Positions 56,129 through 64,000 of a stretch of DNA of 64,000 nucleotides are shown piece by piece (the first letter of the stretch is position 1; every line of letters begins with the position of its first letter). The notes below the pieces were generated by a model. That model had not been told where the DNA came from. It ran no database searches and worked only from the letters and a program-made list of their open reading frames with translations. The stretch covers positions 35,738 through 99,737 of the forward strand of contig NZ_LWBU01000141.1 of assembly GCF_001646665.1 (NCBI RefSeq), read 5' to 3'. The stretch comes from Streptomyces noursei (lineage in GTDB: Bacteria; Actinomycetota; Actinomycetes; Streptomycetales; Streptomycetaceae). Position numbers and translations under genes: made by a program.

Positions 56129-57637
56129 TCAGTGCTCGCAGAGGGAGAACTCCCGCTCGTACAGCTGCTCGTTGTGCTCGTCGATGAAGAACTTGCGCTC
56201 CCGCATGAGTTCTTCGCGGTACGCCTTGGCCTGCGCCGTCGTCATGGTGGAGGTGTCGGACCACGGCTGCTGCGGTGGCACGTCGGAGGTCGAGACGATC
56301 GTCGTCGACGGGTCGACCAGGAAGAACGCGAGGATCTTGCGGTGTCCCGGCCGGGTGGGGTCCGCGAGGCGGAACGGGCCGACGCGGTGCTGGAGGACGT
56401 TCGGGAACGCCAGGCAGCGCCCCGCCGGCGTCGACGCCGATCCGAACACCTGGTTCAGTGCGTCCTCGTCCTCCAGGCCGTAGACCTCGCGCAGCCCGTT
56501 GTCGTCGTTCTGCTCGTAGTCGGGGTCGTCGAGTGCCGCCCGGAAACCCAGCCGGCTCTCGGTGATGTTCTCGCTGTCCCAGTAGTGGATGCCGGTCGAG
56601 ACGATCCGCTCGTTCAGCATCCCCTCGACGTGCCAGGAACCGCCCGGGTACTCGGGCTGGTCCGGTGTGAGGTGCACGGTGGCGAGCTTGACGATCACCT
56701 GGAGACGGCGGCCGCGGAGGTCGACCCGGGCGGACGCGTCGGGCGGCTCGGGCGGAGTGAAGGCAGGGGCGTCCGGGACGACCGGGCGGCGGTTCTCCCA
56801 CCAGTCGTCCTGGGCCAGCTCCCAGGCGCGCAGGGCTTCCGCGTAGGCCGCGTCGTCACCGTAGGAGGACTTGTCCGGGTACTCCGGTTCCGAGTCGTAC
56901 CAGCCGTAGGGGTCGGCCTCGATCCGCAGGGGCCGGGGATGCCGCAGGTCGGTGAGCACGTTCTCCAGCAGCGGGAGCATGCGCGCGAACAGGTCGGGCA
57001 GGAGGGCGGCCAGTTCGCGGTGGGCCTCGGGGTGGACGTTGTTGATGTACGAGCGGAAGGCGACCCCACCGTCGTCGTGGACGTCGACGTCCGTGGGCAG
57101 CCACTGGAACCTCTCCGAGAACTCGTACTTCTCGCAGCGGTCCGTCGGGTTCCGCCATGCCCGCTCGGGTGCGCCGCTCACCTCCCTCACCAGGCAGAAC
57201 AGTGAGGGATGGACCAGGTCGAGCACCTGTCCGCCGGATCCGGGATGCCAGTCCCGCTCCTCTTCGGGGACCTCTTCCAGGACCCGGACCGCCTCGCGCA
57301 GCCGGGCCCTGAGCGCGTCGTCGATCAGGGTGTCCGACTGCCACACCCCGTCGACGGCGGACACCTCGATGCCGGTCCGTGCGTCCCGCAGGGCGGCGTA
57401 GTGGGCGAGTTCGGCGAGCACGTACCGCACCTGGGCCTCGGTGAGGCCCTGGGCGATCGCTTCCCGCGTCCAGGTGGCGACGATGCCGGCGTCGTGCATC
57501 TTGTCGAACCAGTCCGGCTTGGCCCGGATGTGCGCGCTGCACTGCATCATCTGGAGCTCGCGCAGTGTGCGGGGCGTCGCGAACGTCGTGTGACGGGACG
57601 TGTGGAAGGGCAGCGGGAAGGCGGGCAGGCCGGTCAA
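56129..57637 (-). CDS. DUF4246 protein
   Basis: A 502-residue protein of the DUF4246 family, found in fungi and some actinobacteria. The C-terminal half shows GGSWHVEGMLNERIVST and, about 90 residues later, FPNVLQHRVGPFRLAD with a nearby RKILAFFLVDP. The His-x-Glu pair and later His look like the iron-binding facial triad of 2-oxoglutarate dioxygenases, but this is inference. The start is unclear: TTG 57637 has AGGGA upstream, with in-frame ATG codons near residues 30-31. No operon partner. Confidence 0.82.
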   Translation of the reverse strand: MTGLPAFPLPFHTSRHTTFATPRTLRELQMMQCSAHIRAKPDWFDKMHDAGIVATWTREAIAQGLTEAQVRYVLAELAHYAALRDARTGIEVSAVDGVWQSDTLIDDALRARLREAVRVLEEVPEEERDWHPGSGGQVLDLVHPSLFCLVREVSGAPERAWRNPTDRCEKYEFSERFQWLPTDVDVHDDGGVAFRSYINNVHPEAHRELAALLPDLFARMLPLLENVLTDLRHPRPLRIEADPYGWYDSEPEYPDKSSYGDDAAYAEALRAWELAQDDWWENRRPVVPDAPAFTPPEPPDASARVDLRGRRLQVIVKLATVHLTPDQPEYPGGSWHVEGMLNERIVSTGIHYWDSENITESRLGFRAALDDPDYEQNDDNGLREVYGLEDEDALNQVFGSASTPAGRCLAFPNVLQHRVGPFRLADPTRPGHRKILAFFLVDPSTTIVSTSDVPPQQPWSDTSTMTTAQAKAYREELMRERKFFIDEHNEQLYEREFSLCEH

Positions 57638-57996
57638 GTCTCGTGGTCCCTACAGTCGGTGTGCGGTGGCGGGAAGGATAGCCGAGCGGACCGACACCGC
57701 AGCCGCGCGCCCACTGCGGCCGCACACCGCCCCCGCCCCCGCCCCCACATCGGCCCCGGCCGGCGACCCCGCCCCTGATCCCGCGGGGACCCGTGGCGGT
57801 CGCTCCCGGACCCGGCAGGCCGGGCTCGCGCGGGCGCCGGCCCTCACGTTCCAGCCCGTACCGGTCGAGGACCGGCTCGCCGAGGTTCGGATGCCGGTCG
57901 GGACCGGTTCGGGGTACTTGCAGCAGGGAGCCCCGCCCGGCCGATGAGATCCGGGCTCCGGTGCGGTCATGACACACAGCCGCCACGCGAGAAGGG
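57638..57996. other. Gap between DUF4246 and RibD remnant
   Basis: These 359 bases include a low-complexity CCCCCG repeat near 57730-57750. I see no gene with a plausible start and product on either strand. Confidence 0.4.
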
Positions 57997-58176
57997 ATGC
58001 TCACCTACCCCGTGGTCGTCGTCGGCCAGGGCACGCGGCTGTTCCCCCACACCGGCCCGGACGCAGCGCTTGACCTGATCGACTCGCGATCCACCGCCAC
58101 AGGGGTGACGATCCAGGTCTACCGGCCCACCGGCCGCCCGCAGTACGCGACGACCCCGCCGACCGCGCGCACGTGA
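57997..58176 (+). pseudogene. Remnant of dihydrofolate reductase/RibD-like protein (C-terminal part)
   Basis: A 59-codon frame (MLTYPVVVVGQGTRLFPHTG to QVYRPTGRPQYATTP) matches the last 50 residues of the RibD C-terminal/dihydrofolate reductase family, whose proteins end with a VVxGxGxRLFP strand, a LxLxDxxxxxTGVxxxxYRP pattern. The N-terminal cofactor-binding part is missing, so this is a truncated gene. The ATG is accidental; GAAGGG upstream could allow translation, but the product would not fold as an enzyme. Confidence 0.65.
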
Positions 58177-58230
58177 CGCACTCCCGCACCCGTACTCCCG
58201 CCGTCGGTCGTGCCCCCGCCGAGTCGCTGT

Positions 58231-58893
58231 TCACGGTCCGTACACCAGGTGCGTACCCCCGCCGGCCTCGATCAGCCAGGACAAGGAACCGCTGCCGAAG
58301 GGCCAGCCGGTGGTCACCACCTGCACCCAGCCGCCATGCGGTTCGTCCACTCCCGCGTCCCACCACCACCAGCTGCGGTCCTCTCCGGCCCCCTCCTCGG
58401 TCGGGTCGAAGCAGTGCAGCCAGTCCGAGAGCATCCACGGCCCCCGGCAGGCAGCCGCCTTCTGCTGCCGCGTCATCGCCCGCCACCGGCGCAACCACGC
58501 CTCGGCGTCGAACGGCCCGGCGGTTTCCGGCTCAGGATGCTCGGGCGCGCACCGCTGGACGAACCAGGCCGGCAACAGCCGCGGCCAGTGCTCGAACGCC
58601 GGCCAGTCCCCCCTCTGCGTGACCACGCACGTCAGCACCTCACGCACATTCTCGATGACCCGGGCCGGATCCTCGGAAGCGAAGCGGACGCGGACCAGAA
58701 ACGGACGCTGCTGATCGTGGTCGGGTCCCGGACCGGTCCGCAGGCGCTGCAGCTCGCCCGTTTCGGTGTCCACGGTGAAGGAGTATGCACCGGCACCGGC
58801 CTCGCGGTATCTCGATTTACCGCCGGGCCCGTCGCCATCGCGCCCCTCAGGGCCGGACAGCTGCTTGCCGCCGGAAGTGGGCGGCCCGGGCAT
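58231..58893 (-). CDS. Hypothetical protein
   Basis: A soluble protein of up to 220 residues, no recognised domain. The confident part is from YSFTVDTETGELQRLRTG (about 58790) to the stop at 58231. It has a regular helical segment (FDAEAWLRRWRAMTRQQKAA) and a strand-rich, Trp-rich end (SWWWWDAGVDEPHGGWVQVV, then SLSWLIEAGGG). It resembles small conserved Streptomyces proteins of unknown role. The start is uncertain: ATG 58893 gives a low-complexity N-terminus, and internal GTG codons around 58770 are alternatives. Confidence 0.6.
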   Translation of the reverse strand: MPGPPTSGGKQLSGPEGRDGDGPGGKSRYREAGAGAYSFTVDTETGELQRLRTGPGPDHDQQRPFLVRVRFASEDPARVIENVREVLTCVVTQRGDWPAFEHWPRLLPAWFVQRCAPEHPEPETAGPFDAEAWLRRWRAMTRQQKAAACRGPWMLSDWLHCFDPTEEGAGEDRSWWWWDAGVDEPHGGWVQVVTTGWPFGSGSLSWLIEAGGGTHLVYGP

Positions 58894-58984
58894 GGGCGGG
58901 TCTCGCGCCTCCCGCTCCACGAGCGGCGCGCCCACGCGCTTCTCGCAGCGCCGCGCCCGCGGCGCCGCAGAGCGGGTAGCCGGT

Positions 58985-59020
58985 AGACGCCGGCACCCGG
59001 CACCCGGCACCCGGCACGCA
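58985..59020. repeat. CCGGCAC tandem repeat
   Basis: Four copies of CCGGCAC(C) in the gap upstream of the 58231-58893 gene. The 58894-59157 stretch otherwise has no feature I can support. Confidence 0.6.
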
Positions 59021-59157
59021 GGCGCGGCTTTGCCGCGGTGCGGCGACCCACACCGCCTCGAAGAGGCTCCACCAGCCCCGGAGTGAAGCGCTGGCGGCCT
59101 TGGGAGCGATTGAGCCGGGGCCTCAAGGGCGCCTGGGGCCTGTGAGATCCTTCGCTC

Positions 59158-59343
59158 ATGAGCACACCGCCTGATGGACTGCCCGTCTACCGGGTCCTGA
59201 CCGGGCCGGACGATGCCGCGTTCTGCCACCGTGTGAGCGAAGCGTTGAGCCTCGGCTACGAGTTGCACCAAGGCCCCGCCGTCACCTTCAACGGGGAGAA
59301 CGTCATCGTCGCCCAGGCGCTGGTCTGGCCGGCGCAGTCGTAG
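59158..59343 (+). CDS. DUF1737-type small protein
   Basis: A 61-residue protein, MSTPPDGLPVYRVLTGPDDA, then FCHRVSEALSLGYELHQGPA and VIVAQALVWP. The pattern (YRVLTGPDDAxFCxxVxxALxxGYxLxGxPAxTFxGxxxxxAQAxxW) is that of DUF1737, small soluble proteins of one alpha/beta fold with unknown function. ATG 59158 starts exactly at the family start. Confidence 0.82.
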   Translation: MSTPPDGLPVYRVLTGPDDAAFCHRVSEALSLGYELHQGPAVTFNGENVIVAQALVWPAQS

Positions 59344-59640
59344 GGACCGTGAGGACCGCGGTGACCATGGTCGGCCCGTGACGGAGGAAGAGCCGCACGG
59401 GCTGGGCGAGTTGTGATGCTCGCCTGGGTGGCCTGTACGGCCTGTTCCCATCCGCCCTGCCGGTCGGTCTTCGTGGACCGGTCGCTGGTCATGCCGGTGC
59501 ACCTGTGGCTCGGGCTCGTGACTTCGCCGTGCCCGACCGCCCCGGCATCCGGCTCCGCACGCCGGTTCGCGTACGCGGGGTCCGGAGGCGTCCGCCTGCG
59601 GATTCGACAGCACCGAGCACATCGCCGAGCAGTTGGCAAA

Positions 59641-59670
59641 GGCCGGTTTCGGATGTCTCCGAAACCGGCC
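59641..59670 (-). terminator. tRNA-Pro terminator
   Basis: A perfect 13-bp inverted repeat (GGCCGGTTTCGGA at 59641-59653 and complement at 59658-59670) with loop TGTC, 21 bases after the tRNA 3' end on the minus strand. TTTGCC follows on that strand. The bases before it (59344-59640) hold no gene I can support. Confidence 0.8.
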
Positions 59671-59691
59671 CTCACCTGCGACTCGTTCGAG

Positions 59692-59765
<74 letters not shown>

Positions 59766-59809
59766 ATGCGCGTGTTCCTCGGCCGGAGCCGGGGTCGGCG
59801 CGCAGGAAA

Positions 59810-59815
59810 AGATTA
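59810..59815 (-). promoter_or_regulatory. Possible -10 box of the tRNA-Pro promoter
   Basis: TAATCT on the minus strand, 45 bases upstream of the tRNA 5' end. A -35 box at the right distance is poor (ACGGAC), so support is weak. Confidence 0.3.
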
Positions 59816-60026
59816 CCTCACTCCGGGGCGGGGTCCGTGTCGCGGGCCAGGTGGGCGTGGCCGGAGCGGGCGCGGGCTCGGGTGGTGAGGGCGCCAGCGC
59901 CACGGGCCCGTACCTGTCCGTACGGGGACGGGGAGGAGGTCCTCCTGGTGGCGGACGGCGCGCGGACGTGCCCCGGTCGGCGGGCATGGCCGGGACGGCA
60001 TCCGCCGGCCGGGTGACAATCGGGGT

Positions 60027-60497
60027 GTGGACAGGACACGGAGGGACCGGGACGAAGAGGGGCGGGCGCGCAGCGCGCGCCCCAGGGACGGGCTGGGGCG
60101 ACCCCTGCCGTACGGCGAGACGGGGGTGGAGCGGCAGCCCGAAGGGGTGGTCCGGACGCCGGACGAGACCGTGCGGGAGGCTCAGCGTCTGCTGGACGCC
60201 GGGATGCCCTTCCACGCCCACGAGGTCCTGGAGGACGCCTGGAAGTCGGGTCCCGAGGAGGAGCGGGAGCTGTGGCGGGGGCTGGCGCAGCTGGCGGTGG
60301 GGCTGACGCACGGCGCCCGCGGCAACTCGGCGGGCGGCGCGCGCCTGCTGCTGCGGGGCGCGGACCGGATCGGGGCGTTCACCCACCGTCCGTACGGGAT
60401 CGACGTGGAGGGCCTGGGGGCGTGGGCGCGGTCGCTGGCCGCGCGGCTGGGCGGTCCGGTGGACCCGGCGGCGGAGGCGCCGAGGCTGCGGGATTGA
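60027..60497 (+). CDS. DUF309 protein
   Basis: A 156-residue protein. After a charged Arg-rich N-terminal segment, the helical DUF309 domain starts at ETVREAQRLLDAGMPFHAHE and continues with VLEDAWKSGPEEERELWRGL and AQLAVGLTHGARGNSAGGAR. The HAHExLExxWK motif is the family hallmark and may bind metal. The GTG at 60027 is the first start in frame after the preceding region; the Arg-rich leader may be untranslated in part. Function unknown. Confidence 0.87.
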   Translation: MDRTRRDRDEEGRARSARPRDGLGRPLPYGETGVERQPEGVVRTPDETVREAQRLLDAGMPFHAHEVLEDAWKSGPEEERELWRGLAQLAVGLTHGARGNSAGGARLLLRGADRIGAFTHRPYGIDVEGLGAWARSLAARLGGPVDPAAEAPRLRD

Positions 60498-60641
60498 GGG
60501 CTGGGGGGCTGAGGGGGCGGGCATTGTGGCGGGGCTGCGGGCCCGGGCCTTCCCCGGGACCCGGCCCCCGGCCCGCGGCGGGGCGGCGGGGCCGGGGGCC
60601 TGGCGGTGGCGGCCCGGGCCGGGCCCCGTCGGGGCGGTCCG

Positions 60642-62027
60642 TCATCCGGTCTCCACCAGGCCGATGGCAGGCTGCCCGGTGCCCGGCTCGACCGTGTCGA
60701 AGATCCGGTTGGCAGGGCGCCGCAGGCCGTAATGGTCGCGCAGGGTGGTGCCGGTGTACTCGGTGCGGAACAGGCCCCGCTCCTGGAGGAGGGGGACGAC
60801 CTCGTCGACGAACCGCTCCAGGCCGGAGGGCAGCACCGCGGGCATGATGTTGAACCCGTCTGCGGCGCCGCTGTCGTACCAGTGCTCGATGGTGTCGGCG
60901 ACCTGCTCGGCCGTTCCCGCGAAGGTGCGGTGCCCCCGGCCGCCGCCGAGGCGCCCGATGAGTTGTCGTACGGTCAGGCGCTCGCGACGGGCCAGTTCGA
61001 CGATGAGCGTGAAGCGGCTCTTGGCACCCTCGATCTCGTCCTCCGCGGGAAGGGCGTCGGGCAGCTCCCGGTCGAGGCGGAGGTCGTCGGGGTCCAGGTG
61101 CAGTTGCCGGGCGAGCTGGCGCTTGGCGTACTCGGGCGAGATGAGCCGGTCGAGCTCCGCGTCCAGCTCGCGGGCCTCGGCCTCGGTGTCGCCGATGACC
61201 GGCACGATGCCGGGGAGGATCTTGATGCCGTCGGGGTCCCGACCGAGGGAGAGGGCCCGTCGCTTGACGTCCTTGTAGAACGCGACGCCGTCGTCGAGCG
61301 TCTGCTGGGCGGTGAAGACGGCCTCGGCGTAGCGTGCCGCGAAGTCCTTGCCGTCCTCGCTCGACCCGGCCTGGACGAGCAGCGGGTACGCCTGGGGCGA
61401 GCGCGCCACGTTGAGCGGCCCGTCCACCCGGAAGAAGGTGCCGCGGTGGTCGATGCGGCGCACGCGGTCCGCGAGGGCGTGGACACCGCGCTCCTTGTCG
61501 GCGATCACGGCGTCGTCGGCCCAGCTGTCCCACAGCTTGGTGGCCACCTCGACGAACTCGGCGGCGCGCCGGTAGCGGTCGTGGTGCAGCGGGGTGTCGT
61601 CGAGGCCGAAGTTGCGGGCCGCGTCCGCCCCGGCGGTGGTGACGATGTTCCAGCCGGCCCGGCCGCCCGAGACGTGGTCGAGCGAGGAGAACCTCCTGGC
61701 CAGGTTGAACGGCTCGTTGTAGCTGGTGGAGGCGGTGGCGATGAGCCCGATCCGGCTGGTGACGGCGGCGAGCGCGGTCAGCAGGACGGTCGGCTCCAGC
61801 TTGCCGGCGGGACGCCGGCCCGGGTCGCCGAACAGCACGGGGCTGTCGGCGAGGAAGACCGAGTCCAGCAGTCCGCGTTCGGCGATGCGCGCGAGGTTCT
61901 GGTAGTGCCCGACGTCGGTACCGCCGCCGGCGGGGCTCTCCGGGAGCCGCCAGGCGGCCTCGTGGTGCCCGACCGACATGAGGAACGCGTTGAGGTGCAG
62001 GGGTTTGCGGTCAGTCCTGCCGGTCAT
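60642..62027 (-). CDS. Flavin-dependent monooxygenase (LLM class, NtaA/SnaA/DszA-like)
   Basis: A 461-residue bacterial-luciferase-like monooxygenase that needs FMNH2 supplied by a separate reductase. The start RKPLHLNAFLMSVGHHEAAW matches the NtaA/SnaA/DszA family. LLDSVFLADSPVLF, IGLIATASTSYNEPFNLARR and the late FAGTAEQVADTIEHWYDSGA are further family motifs. ATG 62027 overlaps the stop of the ABC ATPase gene (ATGA). With the sulfonate/nitrate-type ABC system upstream, it likely oxidises an imported organosulfur or aromatic compound; the exact substrate is not visible. Confidence 0.92.
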   Translation of the reverse strand: MTGRTDRKPLHLNAFLMSVGHHEAAWRLPESPAGGGTDVGHYQNLARIAERGLLDSVFLADSPVLFGDPGRRPAGKLEPTVLLTALAAVTSRIGLIATASTSYNEPFNLARRFSSLDHVSGGRAGWNIVTTAGADAARNFGLDDTPLHHDRYRRAAEFVEVATKLWDSWADDAVIADKERGVHALADRVRRIDHRGTFFRVDGPLNVARSPQAYPLLVQAGSSEDGKDFAARYAEAVFTAQQTLDDGVAFYKDVKRRALSLGRDPDGIKILPGIVPVIGDTEAEARELDAELDRLISPEYAKRQLARQLHLDPDDLRLDRELPDALPAEDEIEGAKSRFTLIVELARRERLTVRQLIGRLGGGRGHRTFAGTAEQVADTIEHWYDSGAADGFNIMPAVLPSGLERFVDEVVPLLQERGLFRTEYTGTTLRDHYGLRRPANRIFDTVEPGTGQPAIGLVETG

Positions 62028-62851
62028 GGGGACTCTCCTTCTGGGGGGGTGGGGACGGCGGGGACGGCGGGGACGGCGGAGGCCGGGGCGGCGGGGGCCG
62101 TCACTCCCAGGGCGGTGAGCAGGGTCTCCCGGTACTCCTGGAATCCGGGGTCCCGGGGAGCCCTGGGGGTGGGCAGGTCGACGGTGAGGTCGAGGAGGAC
62201 GCGGCCCTCGTCGAGGACGAGCACGCGGTCGGCCAGTTCGACCGCCTCGTCCACGTCATGGGTGACCAGCAGCACGGCCGGCCTGTGGCGCTCGTACAGC
62301 TCACGCAGCAGCCCGTGCATCCTTATCCTGGTCAGCGCGTCGAGGGCACCGAACGGCTCGTCGGCCAGCAGGAGTTGCGGGTCGCGCACCAGGGCGCGGG
62401 CGAGGGCGGCACGCTGCTGCTCACCCCCGGACAGCTCGTGCGGCCACGAGCGGTCACGGCCCGCGAGGCCGACCTCGGCGAGGGCGGTGCGGCCGCGTTC
62501 GCGGGCCCGGGGGCCGCGCAGTCCGAGCACCACGTTGTCCAGCACCCGGAGCCACGGCAGCAGGCGGGAGTCCTGGAACGACAGCGACACCCGGTCGGGC
62601 ACGGTGATGTCGCCCGAACCGACGACGTCGTGATCGAGTCCGGCGACCGCGCGCAGCAGGGTCGACTTGCCGGAGCCGCTGCGCCCGAGCAGCGCGGTGA
62701 ACTCGCCGGGGGCGAGGTCGAGATCGACGTCCTTCAGTACCGTCCGGTCGCCGAAGCGGCGGACCAGCCGCCGGATGCGTACGGCGGGAGGCGCGTCGGC
62801 GCGGACGGCCGGGGGGACGGGTGCGGTCAGCCCGCCAGGGTGCGGCGCCAT
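62024..62851 (-). CDS. ABC transporter ATP-binding protein (SsuB/TauB-type)
   Basis: A 275-residue ABC ATPase. Walker A is LLGRSGSGKSTLLRAV (about residues 54-69), the Q-loop LSFQDSRLLPW, the signature ELSGGEQQRAALARAL and Walker B QLLLADEPFGALD, with the H-loop LLVTHDVDEA. The FQDSRLLPW form is typical of sulfonate, taurine and nitrate importers. The last 25 residues are Ala/Pro-rich. The start overlaps the permease gene by 25 bases. No binding protein gene is in the window; it may lie beyond 64 kb. Confidence 0.94.
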   Translation of the reverse strand: MAPHPGGLTAPVPPAVRADAPPAVRIRRLVRRFGDRTVLKDVDLDLAPGEFTALLGRSGSGKSTLLRAVAGLDHDVVGSGDITVPDRVSLSFQDSRLLPWLRVLDNVVLGLRGPRARERGRTALAEVGLAGRDRSWPHELSGGEQQRAALARALVRDPQLLLADEPFGALDALTRIRMHGLLRELYERHRPAVLLVTHDVDEAVELADRVLVLDEGRVLLDLTVDLPTPRAPRDPGFQEYRETLLTALGVTAPAAPASAVPAVPAVPTPPEGESP

Positions 62852-63888
62852 GACAGGGCCCTCCTTTCGACGGCGCGTACGAGGGCGTCCGAGGCGAAGC
62901 CGAAGGTGCCGTACGCCACCAGCCCCACGATGATCACGTCGGACTGGGCGTACTGCTGGGCCTGGAACATCATGTAACCGATGCCGCTGGTGGCGTTGAT
63001 CTGTTCGACGACGATCAGTCCCAGCCACGACGACGTGACGCCGAGCCGCAGCCCGACGAAGAAGCCGGGCAGCGAGCCGGGGACGACCACCGAACGCAGG
63101 AACCGCCACCTGCCGAGCCGCAGGACCTCGGCGAGTTCGACATGGCGGTGGTCGATACCGGTGAGGGAGGCGTGCGTGTTGATGTACACGCTCACGGCGA
63201 CACCGAGCGCGATGACGGTGACCTTCATCTCCTCGCCGATGCCGAGCCAGAGGATGAGCAGCGGCAGCATGGCGAGGGAGGGGATGGCGCGCTTGATCTG
63301 GAGAGGGCCGTCGACGAGGTACTCGCCGGTGCGGCTCGTGCCCGCGGCCACGGCGAGCGTGACGCCCGCGGCCACACCGAACAGCAGCCCCAGGCCGGCG
63401 CGTTGGAGGGAGATGAGCACGTTGCCCTGGAGGCGGCCGTCGGCCACGAGGTCGAACGCCGTGGTGGCGACGGTGCCGGGTCCCGACAGGATCCGCGGAT
63501 CGAGCAGTCCGCCGGCGGACGCGGCCCACCACGCGGTGACGAGCAGCGCGGGGCCGAGCAGCCGGCCGAAGGGCACCGGGCGGGCCGGGCCGAGGCGCCC
63601 CCGGCGGGTCCCGGCCCGCCGCACGGGTGGGGCCTCGGGCCCGGACGGGGCCGCGGCCTTCGGACGGGTGTGCGGGCCGGAGTCGGGGGTGGGGGTGGGG
63701 TCGGGGATGTGGCCGGGGTCGGGGGTGGGGTCGGAGTCGGCGTCGGAGCCGTGTCGGGGGCTGGGGCCCGGGACAGGCGGGCGGTCGGCGCCGGGGCCTG
63801 GACCGGTGGCCCGCTCAGGGCCCAGCTTCCCAACGGGCCCGGGGGCGAGTGCGGCCGGGCCTCCCTCGCCGGGGCGGGTGCCGGCCAC
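62827..63888 (-). CDS. ABC transporter permease (SsuC/TauC-type)
   Basis: A permease with about six helices. The family part runs from LLGPALLVTAWWAASAGGLL to VGLVAYGTFGFASDALVRAV, with the EAA-like loop AEVLRLGRWRFLRSVVVPGS. From GTG 63888 it is 353 residues, but the first 88 are a Pro/Thr/Asp-rich stretch. A start at GTG 63624 gives 265 residues, close to family length. The region upstream is low complexity and the true start is uncertain. It works with the ATPase downstream as a sulfonate, taurine or nitrate-type importer. Confidence 0.87.
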   Translation of the reverse strand: MAGTRPGEGGPAALAPGPVGKLGPERATGPGPGADRPPVPGPSPRHGSDADSDPTPDPGHIPDPTPTPDSGPHTRPKAAAPSGPEAPPVRRAGTRRGRLGPARPVPFGRLLGPALLVTAWWAASAGGLLDPRILSGPGTVATTAFDLVADGRLQGNVLISLQRAGLGLLFGVAAGVTLAVAAGTSRTGEYLVDGPLQIKRAIPSLAMLPLLILWLGIGEEMKVTVIALGVAVSVYINTHASLTGIDHRHVELAEVLRLGRWRFLRSVVVPGSLPGFFVGLRLGVTSSWLGLIVVEQINATSGIGYMMFQAQQYAQSDVIIVGLVAYGTFGFASDALVRAVERRALSWRRTLAG

Positions 63889-64000
63889 GGTCGCGGGGGG
63901 GGCGGGCCCGGGGAGGGGCGCGGCGGGGGGGGCGGGGGCGGGGGGGGCGGCGGGGGGGGGCGGGGGGGCAGGGCCCTTGGGCCGGGGCGGCCGCCGCGCG
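63889..64000. repeat. Poly-G-rich low-complexity end
   Basis: Runs of six to nine G on the plus strand with short C-rich interruptions. The runs could form G-quadruplexes and are a frequent source of sequencing or assembly error. No gene is visible. Confidence 0.7.

Overview
The window is high-GC actinobacterial DNA, almost certainly from a Streptomyces. The evidence is the strong G/C bias at third codon positions, frequent GTG starts, dense ATGA/GTGA overlaps, and familiar Streptomyces families (SpoIIE phosphatase/RsbW signalling, DUF6131, DUF6328, a streptogrisin-type protease, a LAXTG class-E sortase substrate, monomeric isocitrate dehydrogenase and a bxl xylobiose operon). All calls come from reading the sequence; no database search was run.

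Layout. 1-6.3 kb: the 3' part of a GAF/SpoIIE phosphatase and a zinc-ribbon protein, then a small module resembling the mycobacterial DosR dormancy genes. It holds nicotinate phosphoribosyltransferase, a DUF4389 membrane protein, a universal stress protein and a two-CBS protein. The module is partly decayed: an alcohol dehydrogenase survives only as its C-terminus, and the stress protein is read in three frames. 6.3-15.7 kb: a cell-wall-anchored DUF1996 protein, flavodoxin-like reductase, DUF6328 protein, RsbW-like kinase with a MEDS sensor, a LysR regulator and a secreted serine protease.

15.7-31.8 kb, minus strand: NRPS cluster 1. In order of transcription it encodes an MFS exporter, an NRPS with a Val-like A domain, an NRPS with a Ser-like A domain whose last module is C-PCP-TE with no A domain, a type II thioesterase, an SDR, a stand-alone A-PCP with a textbook-like Thr code, and an ATP-grasp ligase. 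The layout recalls syringomycin, where a Thr-loaded carrier protein (SyrB1) supplies the A-less last module of SyrE. Here an SDR takes the place of the halogenase, and the terminal TE has a Cys nucleophile (GHCGG). Cys-TEs are known to form strained rings (obafluorin beta-lactone, sulfazecin beta-lactam). This is the strongest candidate for an undescribed system. A good -35/-10 promoter lies about 270 bp upstream of the exporter. An FAD monooxygenase lies just beyond it, at 32.2-33.5 kb.

33.6-38.3 kb: DUF6131 mini-protein, DoxX, a WGR/beta-propeller protein with a coupled partner, a methyltransferase and a secreted PGRP amidase. 38.7-45.2 kb, plus strand: NRPS cluster 2, a free PCP, a stand-alone A protein and a C-A(Pro-like)-PCP-R protein, which predicts a dipeptide aldehyde or cyclic imine. 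It runs directly into icd, and its last codons overlap the likely icd promoter region. 47.6-56 kb: the xylan module, bxlE-F-G-A, divergent bxlR and a GH10-CBM2 xylanase, with CGAAAGTTTC / CGAAACTTTCG operators at bxlE and the xylanase. 56-64 kb: DUF4246 protein, a RibD/DHFR remnant, small hypotheticals, tRNA-Pro(GGG) with a terminator, DUF309, and a flavin monooxygenase with a sulfonate/nitrate-type ABC transporter. The window ends in poly-G-rich low-complexity sequence.
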